Part shown: positions 1 to 10,317 of the stretch, one piece after another
Layout of the letters: every line of letters begins with the position of its first letter
Position numbering within the stretch: position 1 is the first letter of the stretch
Assembly (NCBI GenBank): GCA_024516155.1
Contig: JAJJXM010000071.1
Coordinates: 1 to 64,000, forward strand
Length of the DNA stretch: 64,000 nt
Source: Pyronema omphalodes
Lineage: Eukaryota > Ascomycota > Pezizomycetes > Pezizales > Pyronemataceae
Reading direction: 5' to 3'
Translations under genes and position numbers: made by a program
The notes under the pieces: generated by a model
What the model was told of the DNA's origin: nothing
Seen by the model: only the letters and a program-made list of their open reading frames with translations
Databases searched by the model: none

Positions 1-2290
1 TTTGTTTGTTTATGTGATCGGGTTACGTTTTCTGGTAAACAGAATCTGACCACAGGCTTGATTCGACGGACTTAAGTAAAGTATGGAAAATAGTCACTTA
101 GTCTGACGTACTGACCGGATGCCTGCAAATTGATAGTGCACAGTGGGTTGACGGAGACTGATAGACAGAAGCAAGCAAGCCGGCACGCCAGAACGATATG
201 CTCATTGAACTGTCACGCTGCTTTGGATCTAGGTGAAATCTATTTCACGGTATCCGAGATAACAGACTTATTGCTAAGCCTGGTTTGTTTCTCCAATATC
301 CTGATTCTCAAGTGCGACACCCTTTTAGTACTTGATGACGGTGCAGGAAAGAGTTTCAATGACGGCCCAAACAATTTTACCTGTTTCAATGGTCTGCTAC
401 CCAGTGCTGATATTATTGTCACACGGTGATTGGGTACCGGACAGTGGCAGCAAATTGTACCGATTACTGATGTACCGTATACAAGCGGAAAGTCATCTAT
501 TAGACTATTGCGGCTCCGCAGTACAGCCGCGCTATATGGAGTCACAGGTTTTCGCACAGTAATATCGCGAACGCGTATTAGTCATCAAGCGTTCTGTTAT
601 CGGTCCCAATGATTCGCATCTCGCACTGTTTTGGGCTTGAATAATCTAGATAGTTGGCGGCCAGCTAGTTTTACCACCTCCACGTCTGATACTCGGGCTT
701 TTCCGACCATCATATGTATTTTCTGGTGTTTATCCCTCACGTGGTTTATCCATAAGACCCACTAGACGTGACGCTATTAGTACACCGCAGTTTGTAACTT
801 CAGTCTTTATGACTGAGTGTCATACAATAATAATCTCGTGGCAGCGTAACATCCATATAATTGCATCTTACTGCTCTCTGAAGCGTGATGTAGTAATTCA
901 TCATTTTCCCCATCACAAAGTTCTGGATTTCCTATAATGCAAACTATGAATTTGTCTAAGAACTTCACGTTGCGAAATCCATGATTAAACATAGAAGCAA
1001 GGTATAACGGGAAACCTTACCCGACAATAGACACGTTCCAACCAGACCTGAAGAACGGGAGGGATTTAATTTATGCCAAAAATATCGCTGGGGAAGTTCC
1101 ACTCCGGTGGCTTCCTCATGATGCTTCGTGCCAGAGATTGGGGTGGGGGTGTGGGGAGGCTTGAGTTTACGCTTCACACTCCTCATCAATTTTAAACATA
1201 CAATGTCACTATTCTCCCATATTCCCATTAGCGCCGCGTACCATGCCAAGGGTTACTGCAAATTATCGGCTACTTCGGAGAGCATCGGCAGGGGCGTAAC
1301 TTGCCTATTCCCTCGCATCAGGATCCTGAGGAACTCTTGGGTTGTCGGAATGTCAGGCATCTATTACATACGTCTCTAACATATCTAATCCTGTGTTTGG
1401 TTACTTGTGCGTGTGCATTCTTGAATAAAGCAATGGCATTACATGCAATCAAGTCCGTCATGATGATTACAGTTGAGCTTCATGACATGCAACAATATTG
1501 TCCATAGAACAGACAATTACCATGGTGCAGACAAGCGTTTCCTTGGACATAAACATGAAGCCTACTTTAACAGTGCTCAGTAAAACATGTTTCAGATGTA
1601 CTATTTCTGTCCGGTAGTACTGGAAGGTCCCATCAAAATTAACATTTTCCCCTCAAACTGTTTGAACACTGAGCGTTCCTGGTATTCTTATAGTCTCATT
1701 CGAAGCAAAAAAGGAAAAAAAGGATTTCCATTACTACCCTATACGTGTGCTGTAATTTTCCCAAATCGCATGAAGTACTAGTCAAGCGATTGTGCGGCCT
1801 CAAACGGCCCATTTTTTACTTTCCGTCGCACTATGCGCGTCGTTTGAGAAGGTGCGCTATTCGCGCGTAATGACGTTGTGTGGCTAGTGTACACCCCTGT
1901 CCGTTCCAGAGGAAGCAATGGTAACCGCGTATCATGAAATGTCACGTTCTACGTTCAAAAATGATACGGCGGTAATGAAATATCTTTAATAAATCTATAG
2001 AATAATGTAAAGTAACATATATCATAGAATCATTGGTACACGCGCAAAAAAAGAATACACAAAATGAGAACACAGACGCAAACAGAAACAAGACCAAAAT
2101 CGACGAAACGAATACCTCGGTAAAAAAGCCCCAAAGTGTATCCAAGATGAAAGATAATTCATCACCCATGGTAAAGGTGAGAACGTGGAAGATTGCGTCG
2201 AGATAAGCGGGTCCTGAGGATACAGCTGATCGCAATCTGCAGATTGTGTTTATCGACGACAGCTGAGGAGCCATGGAGGCATCGGAGGAT
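1..2290. repeat. L-type upstream module, copy 1
   Basis: Sequence lying upstream of an L gene; the L gene itself would be left of the window. It is paralogous to 7,560 to 9,600, 17,800 to 20,100 and 25,400 to 27,430. Its first 560 bp also resemble the start of the S upstream modules, for example 3,150 to 3,620. It contains the conserved hairpin at 512 to 528 (GGCTCCGCAGTACAGCC). I see no convincing gene in it. Many one-base indels relative to 17,844 to 20,130 fall between about 860 and 2,260. Confidence 0.75.
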
Positions 2291-2315
2291 GAAACAAAGG
2301 GATCAGGATCGCACT

Positions 2316-2501
2316 ATGTATGAGAAAAACGGTTCGCTAAGTATCGCAGATGACAGCAGTAATGATTGTGGCGAGGAACATATGGGCAGCCTCACAAATG
2401 ACGATGGTCACGACAGATGCATGATGAGTAGTGATAGCGCGCAGAGAAACGGAAAATCATTTTCAAATTTTTTTTTATTTATCTATCGTATCATACACTA
2501 A
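2316..2501 (+). CDS. Small convergent ORF C, 61 aa, unknown function
   Basis: Plus-strand ORF opening with MYEKNGS. It is rich in Asp and Ser and contains SSNDCG, HMGSLTNDDG and SSDSAQRN. Diverged copies at 9.6 kb and 16.65 kb keep the same reading frame around GSLTDD and LSS(D/E)S, which suggests past or present coding. The frame is open upstream of this ATG to about 2,193, so the true start is uncertain. The 3' end overlaps the tail of gene S1, which runs the other way, so the two transcripts would be tail to tail. I do not recognise the protein. It could also be an exon of a longer transcript. Confidence 0.35.
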   Translation: MYEKNGSLSIADDSSNDCGEEHMGSLTNDDGHDRCMMSSDSAQRNGKSFSNFFLFIYRIIH

Positions 2502-2589
2502 TCAAGCACTAAAAGGCCCAAAAAAGAGAAGGCAAATATCCGAAACCTGTCCCCCTGATCTAAACCACCCAATGAGCCCTCCCAATGTC
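2498..2589 (-). other. Conserved exon-like block downstream of S1
   Basis: A 92-nt block downstream of the S1 stop codon. It is preceded by a good intron 3' end (CTGACTATCACGGGTTCAG) and a possible donor after AAAG near 2,670. It aligns without gaps to the equivalent block after L genes (6,775 to 6,866 and 16,820 to 16,911). With one base carried over from the previous exon it reads open in every S and L copy and ends at the same TAG (for example HWEGSLGG then FRIFAF). In S1 that frame is not continuous with the S ORF, so here it is either 3' UTR or part of an alternative product. A polyadenylation-like AATAAA lies just beyond, near 2,475. Confidence 0.45.
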
Positions 2590-2713
2590 CTGAACCCGTG
2601 ATAGTCAGCAGATGTAAAAACAATAATAAAATAATGAACAAGTTACAAAAAAAGGATAAGAAAAATACCTTTATCATGAGGCCTTTGTTTCGATGCGGTT
2701 GTGCTGTTGTCGT

Positions 2714-3010
2714 CTAAATATCAACCGCAAAGTCTGACTCGCGAGCCCAGATGATATACTCGTACCGGTATCTGAAGAAACGACGCTCAGGCCAACACCA
2801 GTCACTGAACACAGATCTATCGTCAGAGTGCCCCTTCTTGTTGTCGTGGTTTTTGTTGATGTCGGTATTGTTCGGCGGATTGGGCTTGTGCATCTTGCAT
2901 GGCTCCCTGTTGGTGTCGTCATCACCCTCACCAGAGGCCTTGCGTTTCTTGACGCCGGTATCAACAGCCGTGGGCGAGCAAGTGGCGGTGGAGGAGTTGC
3001 GAGGTGACAT
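2714..3010 (-). CDS. Small repeat-encoded protein S1, 98 aa, unknown function
   Basis: The complete ORF starts MSPRNSSTATC. In order it has a Thr/Pro/Cys-containing N-terminus, a basic patch GVKKRKASGEG at about residues 20 to 30 (nuclear-localisation-like), CKMHKPNPPN, an Asn/Lys/Asp linker, and a C-terminal block SDWCWPERRFFRYRYEY followed by ARESDFAVDI. No signal peptide or membrane segment is visible. Compared with S2 and S3 it carries 8 extra codons in the linker, a 24-nt in-frame difference, while flanking DNA has many frame-breaking indels. That pattern argues for selection on the protein. A TATTTAAG box lies about 130 bp upstream. The function is unknown; a nuclear or nucleic-acid-binding role is only a guess from composition. 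Confidence 0.7.
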   Translation of the reverse strand: MSPRNSSTATCSPTAVDTGVKKRKASGEGDDDTNREPCKMHKPNPPNNTDINKNHDNKKGHSDDRSVFSDWCWPERRFFRYRYEYIIWARESDFAVDI

Positions 3011-3136
3011 GTTCGTCGTCGATAACGGGCGATTCGGTTGGGTAGAGGAGTATAGAAATTGGAGAAAGATTGTTTGTTATTAGGGGAGGTTTATTTCTGT
3101 AGCACAATGGTTTCGCTCAAAGAGGACTTGTACGGG

Positions 3137-3144
3137 CTTAAATA
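3137..3144 (-). promoter_or_regulatory. TATA-like box upstream of S1
   Basis: The minus strand reads TATTTAAG 127 bp 5' of the S1 ATG. The same octamer occurs at the same distance upstream of S2, S1', S2' and S3. The related TACTTAAG lies upstream of the L genes. Confidence 0.5.
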
Positions 3145-3736
3145 GAGTATGGAAACATTGGTCACCCTGTGTGACGTATCGACCGGATGTCCGCGCATTG
3201 ACAGTGTACAGTTGGTTCACGGAGTATTATCGACAGAAGCCAGCCAGTACGCCAAAGCGGTTATCTGATTGAACTCTCACGCTTCTTTGGCTCCAGCGGA
3301 ACACTGTTTCACGGTACCTGAGATAATAGACTTACGCCAAGCCTGTTTTTCTCCTCAAATATCCAGATTTTTGACTGCGGCGTCCTTCGTGTGCTGGTTG
3401 ACGGGGTGGTAGTCAACTCCAATGACGCGCCGAACGATTTTACAAGTTTTAATGGTATGCTACTCAGAGCTAATGTCACTCTCACCCGGTAATTGCATAC
3501 AGGAACGTGGCAGCGAGTTGTGCGGGTTACTAATGTAAACTACATGAGCGTAAATATGTTCATTGTACTATTACGGCTCCGCAGTAAAGCCGCACCAGAT
3601 GTAGTCATAGACTTGAACAGAGTAATATACAGCACGCTCGAGTGTCATCACGCGTCGTCCATCGTGATCGCAAACAGCTGTTCCTTTTTGATCAAGCTAG
3701 TCACCCGCCAGTTCTTCCTCTCCAGCCCTGATTCGA

Positions 3737-4060
3737 TCATCTCAACGTATACCGTGCAAGGGCCATGTCTTTGGTCGCCATCCAACTAATTCTTTTCATC
3801 TTCCAAAGTCTTTGGATTGAATCATCCCTACAGTATGTACCATGCTGGTATTCCATCTCGTGACTCACTCTCGAGCTTTCTTGATGGGGTACTGAAATGT
3901 TGCCAACAATCTGGATCATCTGTGTTGTCTTGAATTTGTCGCTTAAGCGGCTATCCGTACGATGAGCAAGAAGCGAGGCTGTCAGTACACCATCGTTTAT
4001 AATCTTCGGAAATGGCAGCTGAGTTAAAGATAAATCACCGTACAACCGCTCTACAATCAC
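3737..4060 (-). CDS. Possible ORF U upstream of S1, 107 aa
   Basis: Minus-strand ORF starting MIVERLYGDL, about 730 bp upstream of S1 and in the same direction. The segment IINDGVLTASLLAHRTDS is conserved in the solo S3 element (50,218 onward), which reads IINDGVMTASLLAHRTDS with mostly silent differences nearby. In S2 and S2' the same region has a frameshift and stops. This is either a decaying gene or a conserved RNA with an accidental ORF. No recognised domain. Confidence 0.25.
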   Translation of the reverse strand: MIVERLYGDLSLTQLPFPKIINDGVLTASLLAHRTDSRLSDKFKTTQMIQIVGNISVPHQESSRVSHEMEYQHGTYCRDDSIQRLWKMKRISWMATKDMALARYTLR

Positions 4061-6774
4061 CCGTCACGTTGTAGAGACTTACCAGTGAGCCGCAAAATTC
4101 ATAACGTAAAGGGAGGCTTGTACGAGTGCTCAATCATGATCCGCGGCGCCGTTGTGGTGGCCTGTTGGGAGGCAGAGTGTACGCGCCGCTCTTCTCAGTT
4201 TACCAGACGTATTATCTTTCCATTCTCTCACATGTAACGTGATAATACTCCACATTGTCACGAAGAAAGCCTCCCTTGATGACTTTTGCACTCTGCTTAC
4301 TGCTGTCAAGCGGTGACCCTTAGGCTTCTCTGTGGTGTATGCAGATTGCGGCGCTCGCAGCTAGTAACATTGGATCGTACAAAATGCGCATATATGAGTT
4401 ACCACTCACTGTATTTTAAGGAATGAATTCAGTTGTAGTGCTTTGTTACGAAGTTTCGCTAGACTGATATCAATGTTAATTCCGTATTGAAATTAGTCCA
4501 TGAACAGCATACTCCCGTTTCGAATACAAAACAAGCAGAAACAGAAGAAACAATTACAGAAGAAACAATTTAATTAACTATTTCTCCGCCGTAATGTTTC
4601 CAGATCACATCAATCAAAGATCTTCCACGCATGTTTTCCCAACCGAGTTATCAGGGTCAAATAATACTCTGGAAACTTGCAGCTAGATTCAAATACCAGG
4701 TATAACAATCGAGTACTGTCGAACGTCTTCCACGAATCCTTTGGATATCTCACTATAACTCCACCGGCTAGGCTCTATCTATGCATTCTAATTCCATGTA
4801 GCCATGCCAGTACCGTGCACTATCTCTCTCTACTTCACAGACACTGCCTGAATTAGGCTCTGCACTTGCTTATCGTTATCTAATGATTAATAACAATCTG
4901 TATATTTCCAAACTTTTCCTTCATTGATCAATGGTCATCGTTCCTGCTTCTCTCAATACGAACCTCGAACGTCCAGGCTGCATCTCATTTTCCTGTATGC
5001 TCATGGATATGGATCGTAACTCGCAATGTGATTCACTAGCGTTCTGGAATTTCGGCAGATTTAGACTTGTTTTTTCTGCACCAATTAGCAAGTGATTAAA
5101 ACTTTCGACATTTTCGAGTGAGTAAGTCTGAACTTTAATTTGTTCTTCGCTCAGTTCTAAATATCTGTATTCTGGGTGTGACATTTATTTTAATGATACT
5201 CATTCCTTTTGTTTGTTGAAATGTCGTGTTATGTAATGTAAGGTGTTTGAATTTGTTGTGGTGATACTAAGCATGGCGTAGGCTTGTGTTTCTGGTTGTC
5301 GGATTTGTGTGTTTGTAGTTTGTTCTGGTTGCGTGTGTTTGAGCTAGAACGTCCTTTACCTGGACGCTGAATTCTGTCTTGGACCATGTTTGCGCTCTCA
5401 GCCTCGCAGCTCGCATGCCCTCGAAGCCTGCCTGGCACTTACTTCCAGAGTTACTGTTTTTTGGTGTCAAGGCTTCCTCAAGAATGTTAACCCTTTCATT
5501 TGAGGCTTTGAATCTGTAGACGGAATATGTTTAATATTCACAATCGTTTTATGTTCTCTTTATCCCAATATGTGCTCTCTTAGCCTTGTTGACTTTGAGC
5601 TATCGCGTGCCTTAAACGTTCTGAAGGCCAATTCTTACTGTCAAATCAAACCTGCTATTATTTCCGAAGCTTATGAATCTTGGGGATATACAGTCCTTCT
5701 ACTTCAGTTGGTGGTTGTACAACTTTGAAAATCGATGTTACTTTGACTTATGCGAGTGATGGTGCATGAATAAAGCAGACTGATAATAAGATGCATGCAC
5801 CTATTCGGCGGGCTGGTTACGTTCCGCATGCAGTATCAAATACGACGTGTATGCAACGATTGTTATAATATTGATTGATATGATCTGCGGAGGTATATGA
5901 TGGGATCCATGTCAATATCGATATCGAATGCTCCGTTTTGATGTTATGTGTATGGAGCTCATATACTATACTGAGGATGGAGAAGGTATATTGGATAGAT
6001 ACTAAATACTGTCGTTCATGATTGCACTGAGGGACAGGAATACAGCGGATATATGTAAATCAAGCAAGACAAAGAAGAGACGGCAAGAGTCATTGTATGC
6101 TGCAATGGGGTACGCATCGTGATGCCATAGAAGGAGGATAACATTCTCCTATCATTTTTACGCGACAAGACGCGACACTACCTATATTTCCTCACCCGTA
6201 GCATCGCAATGCACCGACCCCCCCCCCTCCCCCCCCATCCTCTGTCCATCTATGATAAGCTGCAGAGTTTAGATCGGTGACAGGAAAAGTGGGACGTGTA
6301 TAAACTACACAGGCTACACCACACGATGGAATAAAGTACTTACAACTCAAACCCGTGACCCAAAACACTCACCCGCATTCCCCCCGTCCGCCTACTTCCA
6401 GCTATATAATTATCGCGTGCTCCACATCACTAAATAAAATCAATAAACACCTAAGCTCCCCTCCCCCTCACCTCCCAGCAGATGTAGGTTACTGATTCCC
6501 CCCGTGTGTATTTATTATCACCCAGCCCTTAGCTTAAGCTGCGTAAAAGTGGGGGGTGGATGATTGGTAATCTATTTATCACCAGAACAGAATAATGAGG
6601 GTGAATGGGTGAGTTATGTTGGGATGCTGGAATGTTCGCAGGTTCATGGGCTGAAAAATGCGAACAGCTTGGCGAATAACCATGGAGGCCGCAACTACAT
6701 GTAGAGATGTGCTAGTGCGCGGATAAACAGGAATTCATTGAAAAATATCTTTTATTTATCTATTGAATTATACA

Positions 6775-7508
6775 CTAACTGAGGCCTAAGAAGCCCATAC
6801 AAGACGAAGAACCTATCCGAAACCCGCGCTCGTCATCAAAACCACCTGACGAGCGCTCTTGATGTCCTAGATGCGTGATATCTACCAAACTTCAAGAAAA
6901 CGGAAACCATAAACACATGAGAAAGAAAGAGACAAACAGAAGACCTTGATGTGTAAGTAATCCTGAGTGGTACCAGGGGTTACCCGAGCGCTTGTTTTGA
7001 GGCAGCCGCGGGGTCATCGTTTCACCATCCACTGCAAAGTCCAAGCGGTCACCCCTCGTAATCGCCGTGTGCTGGTGTTTGGATACATGACGCTCGGGCG
7101 GCCTGACACTGGATACGGATCGATCGTCGGAGTCGGAGTCATAGCCGGAGTCGTCTGATTCGTAGCTGGCGTACTTGTGGTTGTCGGCCTTGTGGAGAAT
7201 GTCGGTGATGAAGTTTCCGTTGTGTCTCTCGATGTTCTTGGCTTCAGGACACTTCTCGATGCTAGTAGCGTTGTTGGGGCTAATGGTCATCGGATCTTCC
7301 TCCTTAGTCTCGAGGTCTTAATTGGGGAGTGCCTTGTTGTTTGAACTGCTGGTGGTGGTTGATTTGTTGGTCTTTTCGAGGCGAGGACGCTCATGCATGT
7401 GGTGCGGCTGCTTGTTGGTATCGTGATGATAATCACCAGATTCCTTGCGTTTGTTTCGGTTGAAATTGGCAGCCGCGGGGGCGCAAGTGGGGGTAGCGGA
7501 CTTGATAG
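6775..7508 (-). pseudogene. Long repeat-encoded gene L1, disrupted
   Basis: L-family member, minus strand. Exon 1 homology runs 7,508 to 6,945 and exon 2 6,866 to 6,775, separated by a 78-nt intron-like gap (CAAG/GT to CTAG). It has lost the start: 10 bp containing the ATG are absent relative to L2 at the point between 7,508 and 7,509. It also carries TAA at 7,318 to 7,320 where L2 has CAA. After the stop the frame stays open and contains SYESDDSGYDSDSDDRS, PPERHVSKHQ and RLDFAVDGE, which align to the C-terminal block of S. Exon 2 reads GHQERSSGGF and ends in TAG. The identical copy at 24.6 to 25.3 kb shares both lesions, so they predate the duplication. Confidence 0.6.
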
Positions 7509-7559
7509 GGTGGGAGGTAAAAAGAGATTTGGCCGAGTCGTGGAGTATATAATATTGAA

Positions 7560-9600
7560 AGAATTTAATTGTTTATGTGATGGGGTGTTAGTTTTCTGGA
7601 AGAAAACATCTGACCCCAGGCATGATTCGACGGACTTAAGTAGAGTATGGAAAAAGCAGTCAGTTCGCCTGAGGTACTGCCCGAATGCCTGCAAATGGAT
7701 AGTGCACAGTGGGTTGACGGAGACTGATACACAGAAGCAACCAAGCCGGCACGCCAGAATGATATGCTCATTGAACTTTCACGCTGCTTTGGATCCAGCA
7801 GAATCCCGTTTCACGGTATCTGAGATAATAGCCTTGTTGCTAATCCAGTTTTGATTCTCCAATATCCGGATTCTCCAGTGCGACACATTTTTAGTACTGG
7901 ATGACGAGGCGGGAGAGGGTTACAGTGACGCCCCAAACAATTTTACCTGTTTCAATGGTCTTTCACCCAGAGCTAATGGTATTTTCGGACGGTGATTGGC
8001 TACCCGACAGTGGCAGCGAATTGTACTGATTACTGATGTACCGTATCCAAGCGGAAAGTCATCTATTAGACTATTGCGGCTCCGCAGTAGAGCCGCTCTA
8101 GATGAAGTCACATGTTTTCACACAGTAATATTCAGCACGCGTATGAGTCATCAAGCACCATGTCTCGCGGTCGAAATGAAATATATTTACTGCAGGTCAG
8201 TGAACTAACACGTCTTGGTTCTCGATTCTGATTTGACCTTTCTGGCTTGTAGTGCACTACGAGCGTCTCTCTGGTCTCAATTATTCGCATCTGGCACAGT
8301 TTTTGGCTAGAATAATCAGAAGCAAGGTTGACGGGAAACCTTACATGACAATAGATATTTTCTACAATGACCTGACCAAAACGAAGGGACTTACTTTTGT
8401 ACCCACAATATCGCTAGGAAGAGGAAAGTTCTACTCGAGTGCTTCCTCATGACGCATCGTGTCGTATATTGGGGCGGGGGGTGTGGTGGGCTTGAGTTCA
8501 CACTTCACAGTCCACAACACTTCAAAGTTCACTACCACAATTCTCCCACATTCCACATGCGCTGCACAACCATGCCAAGATTTACTGCAAATTCTCGGCT
8601 ACTATGGGGCGCATCGGCAGGGAGTAACCTGCCTATCCCTCCCGTCAGTATTCTGAAGCACTCTTGAGTTGCCAGATATGCACGCATAAAGTACGAATTT
8701 TTCTGATATATCTAGTCTGGTGTTCAGTTGCTTGTCCATGTGCCTTCTCGCATGAAAGCGATGAGATTGCATGCAATCAAGACCGTCATATTGATCATAG
8801 TTGGACTTTTTAAGAAGTATCAGCCATATAACAATATTATCCATAGAACATACAATCAGCATGGTGCCGACAGCGTTTCTTTGAACATAAAGATAAAGCC
8901 TACTCCAACAGTGCTCAGTCGAAACAAGTATCAAATGGGTGATTTCTGTCCGGTGATACTGCAAGATCCCATCAAGATGTTCATTTTCCCGTGAAACTGT
9001 TTGAACGTCGACCGTTTCTGGTATTCTTATAGTCTCATTCGAAGAAAAAATGGAAAAAAAGATTTCCATTATTGCCCTATAGGTGTGCTTTAATTTGTCC
9101 AAATCGCAGTAAGCAGTAGTCAATCGATTGTGCGGCCTCAAACAGCCCGTTTTTTACTTTCCGCCACACTATGCGCGTCGTTTCAGAAAGTGCGCTATTC
9201 GCGCGTAATTACGTCGTGTGGCTAGTGTACACCCCTGTCTGTTCCAGAGAAAGCAATGGTAACCGAGTATCATGAAATGTCCCGTTCTACGTTCAAAAAT
9301 GATACGGCGGTCATGAAAATATCTTGAATCAATCTATAGAACAATGTGAAGTAACATATATCATAGAATCATTGGTACACGCGCAAAAAAGAATACAAAA
9401 ATAAGAACACAGACGCAAACAAAAACAAGACCAAAATCAACGAAACGAATACTTCAGTAAAGAAGCTTCGAATTGAAACCGGGATCAAATATAATCCATC
9501 ACCCGTGGCTGTTGTGAGAACGTGGAAAGATTGCGTCGAGATAAGCGAGTCCTGAGGATACGGCTGATCGCAATCTCCAAATTGTGTTACCGACAGCAAC
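7560..9600. repeat. L-type upstream module, copy 2
   Basis: Paralogous to 1 to 2,290 but clearly diverged. It carries the hairpin near 8,078 (GGCTCCGCAGTAGAGCC). The stretch from about 8,840 to 9,000 aligns without gaps to 19,330 to 19,490 and stays open on the plus strand in both (GADSVSL, then FCPV), possibly a lost coding segment. No intact gene is recognised. Confidence 0.65.
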
Positions 9601-9844
9601 AGAGCCATGGAGGCATCGCAGGCTCAAACAAAGGAAGCAGAATCACGCTGTGCATGACAAAAACAGTGGGCTAAGTATCGGAGAGGACAGCAGTAATGAT
9701 TGTGGCAAGGAACATATGGGAAGCCTCACGGATGACGATGGTCACGATACATGCATCTTGAGTAGTGATAGCGCGCAGAGAAATGAAAAATCATTTTCAA
9801 ATTTTTTTATTTATCTATTGTATCATACACTAATCAGGCACTAA
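9584..9844 (+). pseudogene. Degenerate ORF C, copy 2
   Basis: Same reading frame as 2,193 to 2,501, with KNSGLSIGEDSSNDCG and GSLTDDDGHDTC recognisable. The ATG used in copy 1 is not preserved here. The next in-frame ATG is that of HMGSLTDD, so only a short product could be made. It meets S2 tail to tail. Confidence 0.35.
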
Positions 9845-10044
9845 AAGGCCCAAACAAGAGAAGGCAAATATCCGAAACCTGTCCCCCTGATCTAAGCCAC
9901 CCAATGAGCCCTCCCAATGTCCTGAACCCGTGATAGTCAGCAGATGTAAAAACAATAATAAAATAATGAACAAGTTGCAAAAAAAGAACAAGAAAATACC
10001 TTTATCGTGAGGCCTTTGTTTCGATGCGGTTGAGCTGTTGTCGT

Positions 10045-10317
10045 CTAAATCTCAACCGCAAAGTCTGACTCGCCAGCCCAGATGTTATACTCGTACTGGT
10101 ACTTGTAGAAACGACGCTCAGGCCACCACCAGTCACTGAACCCGGATTCGTCGTCAGAGTGCCCCTTCTTGTCGTTGGTCGGCGGATTGGGCTTGTGCAT
10201 CTTGCATGGCTCCTTGTTGGTGTCGTCAACACCCTCACCAGAGGCCTTGCGTTTCTTGACGGTGGTATCAGTAGCCATAGGCGCGCAAGTGGCGGTGGAG
10301 GAATTGCGAGGTGACAT
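10045..10317 (-). CDS. Small repeat-encoded protein S2, 90 aa, unknown function
   Basis: S-family protein starting MSPRNSSTATCAPMATD. Features are the basic patch TVKKRKASGEG, CKMHKPNPPTNDKKGHSDD, and the C-terminal block SDWWWPERRFYKYQYEY followed by AGESDFAVEI. It lacks the 8-codon linker insertion of S1. A TATTTAAG box lies about 134 bp upstream (10,451 to 10,458 on the plus strand). Downstream is the same 92-nt exon-like block as in S1. The ORF is preserved although surrounding DNA is much more diverged from S1, which supports a real gene. Function unknown. Confidence 0.7.
   Translation of the reverse strand: MSPRNSSTATCAPMATDTTVKKRKASGEGVDDTNKEPCKMHKPNPPTNDKKGHSDDESGFSDWWWPERRFYKYQYEYNIWAGESDFAVEI

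Larger units (their letters stand above)
3011..6700 (-). repeat. S-type upstream module of S1
   Basis: About 3.7 kb between S1 and the next L gene. Its gene-proximal 1 kb is shared by all S copies and, for about 500 bp, by L copies. Contents are a hairpin near 3,574 (GGCTCCGCAGTAAAGCC), a degraded ORF at 3,737 to 4,060, a short conserved peptide with a strong splice donor near 4,080, AT-rich sequence with no gene from 4,400 to 6,100, and C-runs at 6,219 to 6,238. The distal part (6,310 to 6,600) matches 15,580 to 15,860. Confidence 0.7.

Noticed and set aside
8602..9141. 179-codon minus-strand ORF in the L upstream module
   Set aside because: Not preserved in the paralogous modules at 1,100 to 1,790 and 18,950 to 19,600, so probably chance.
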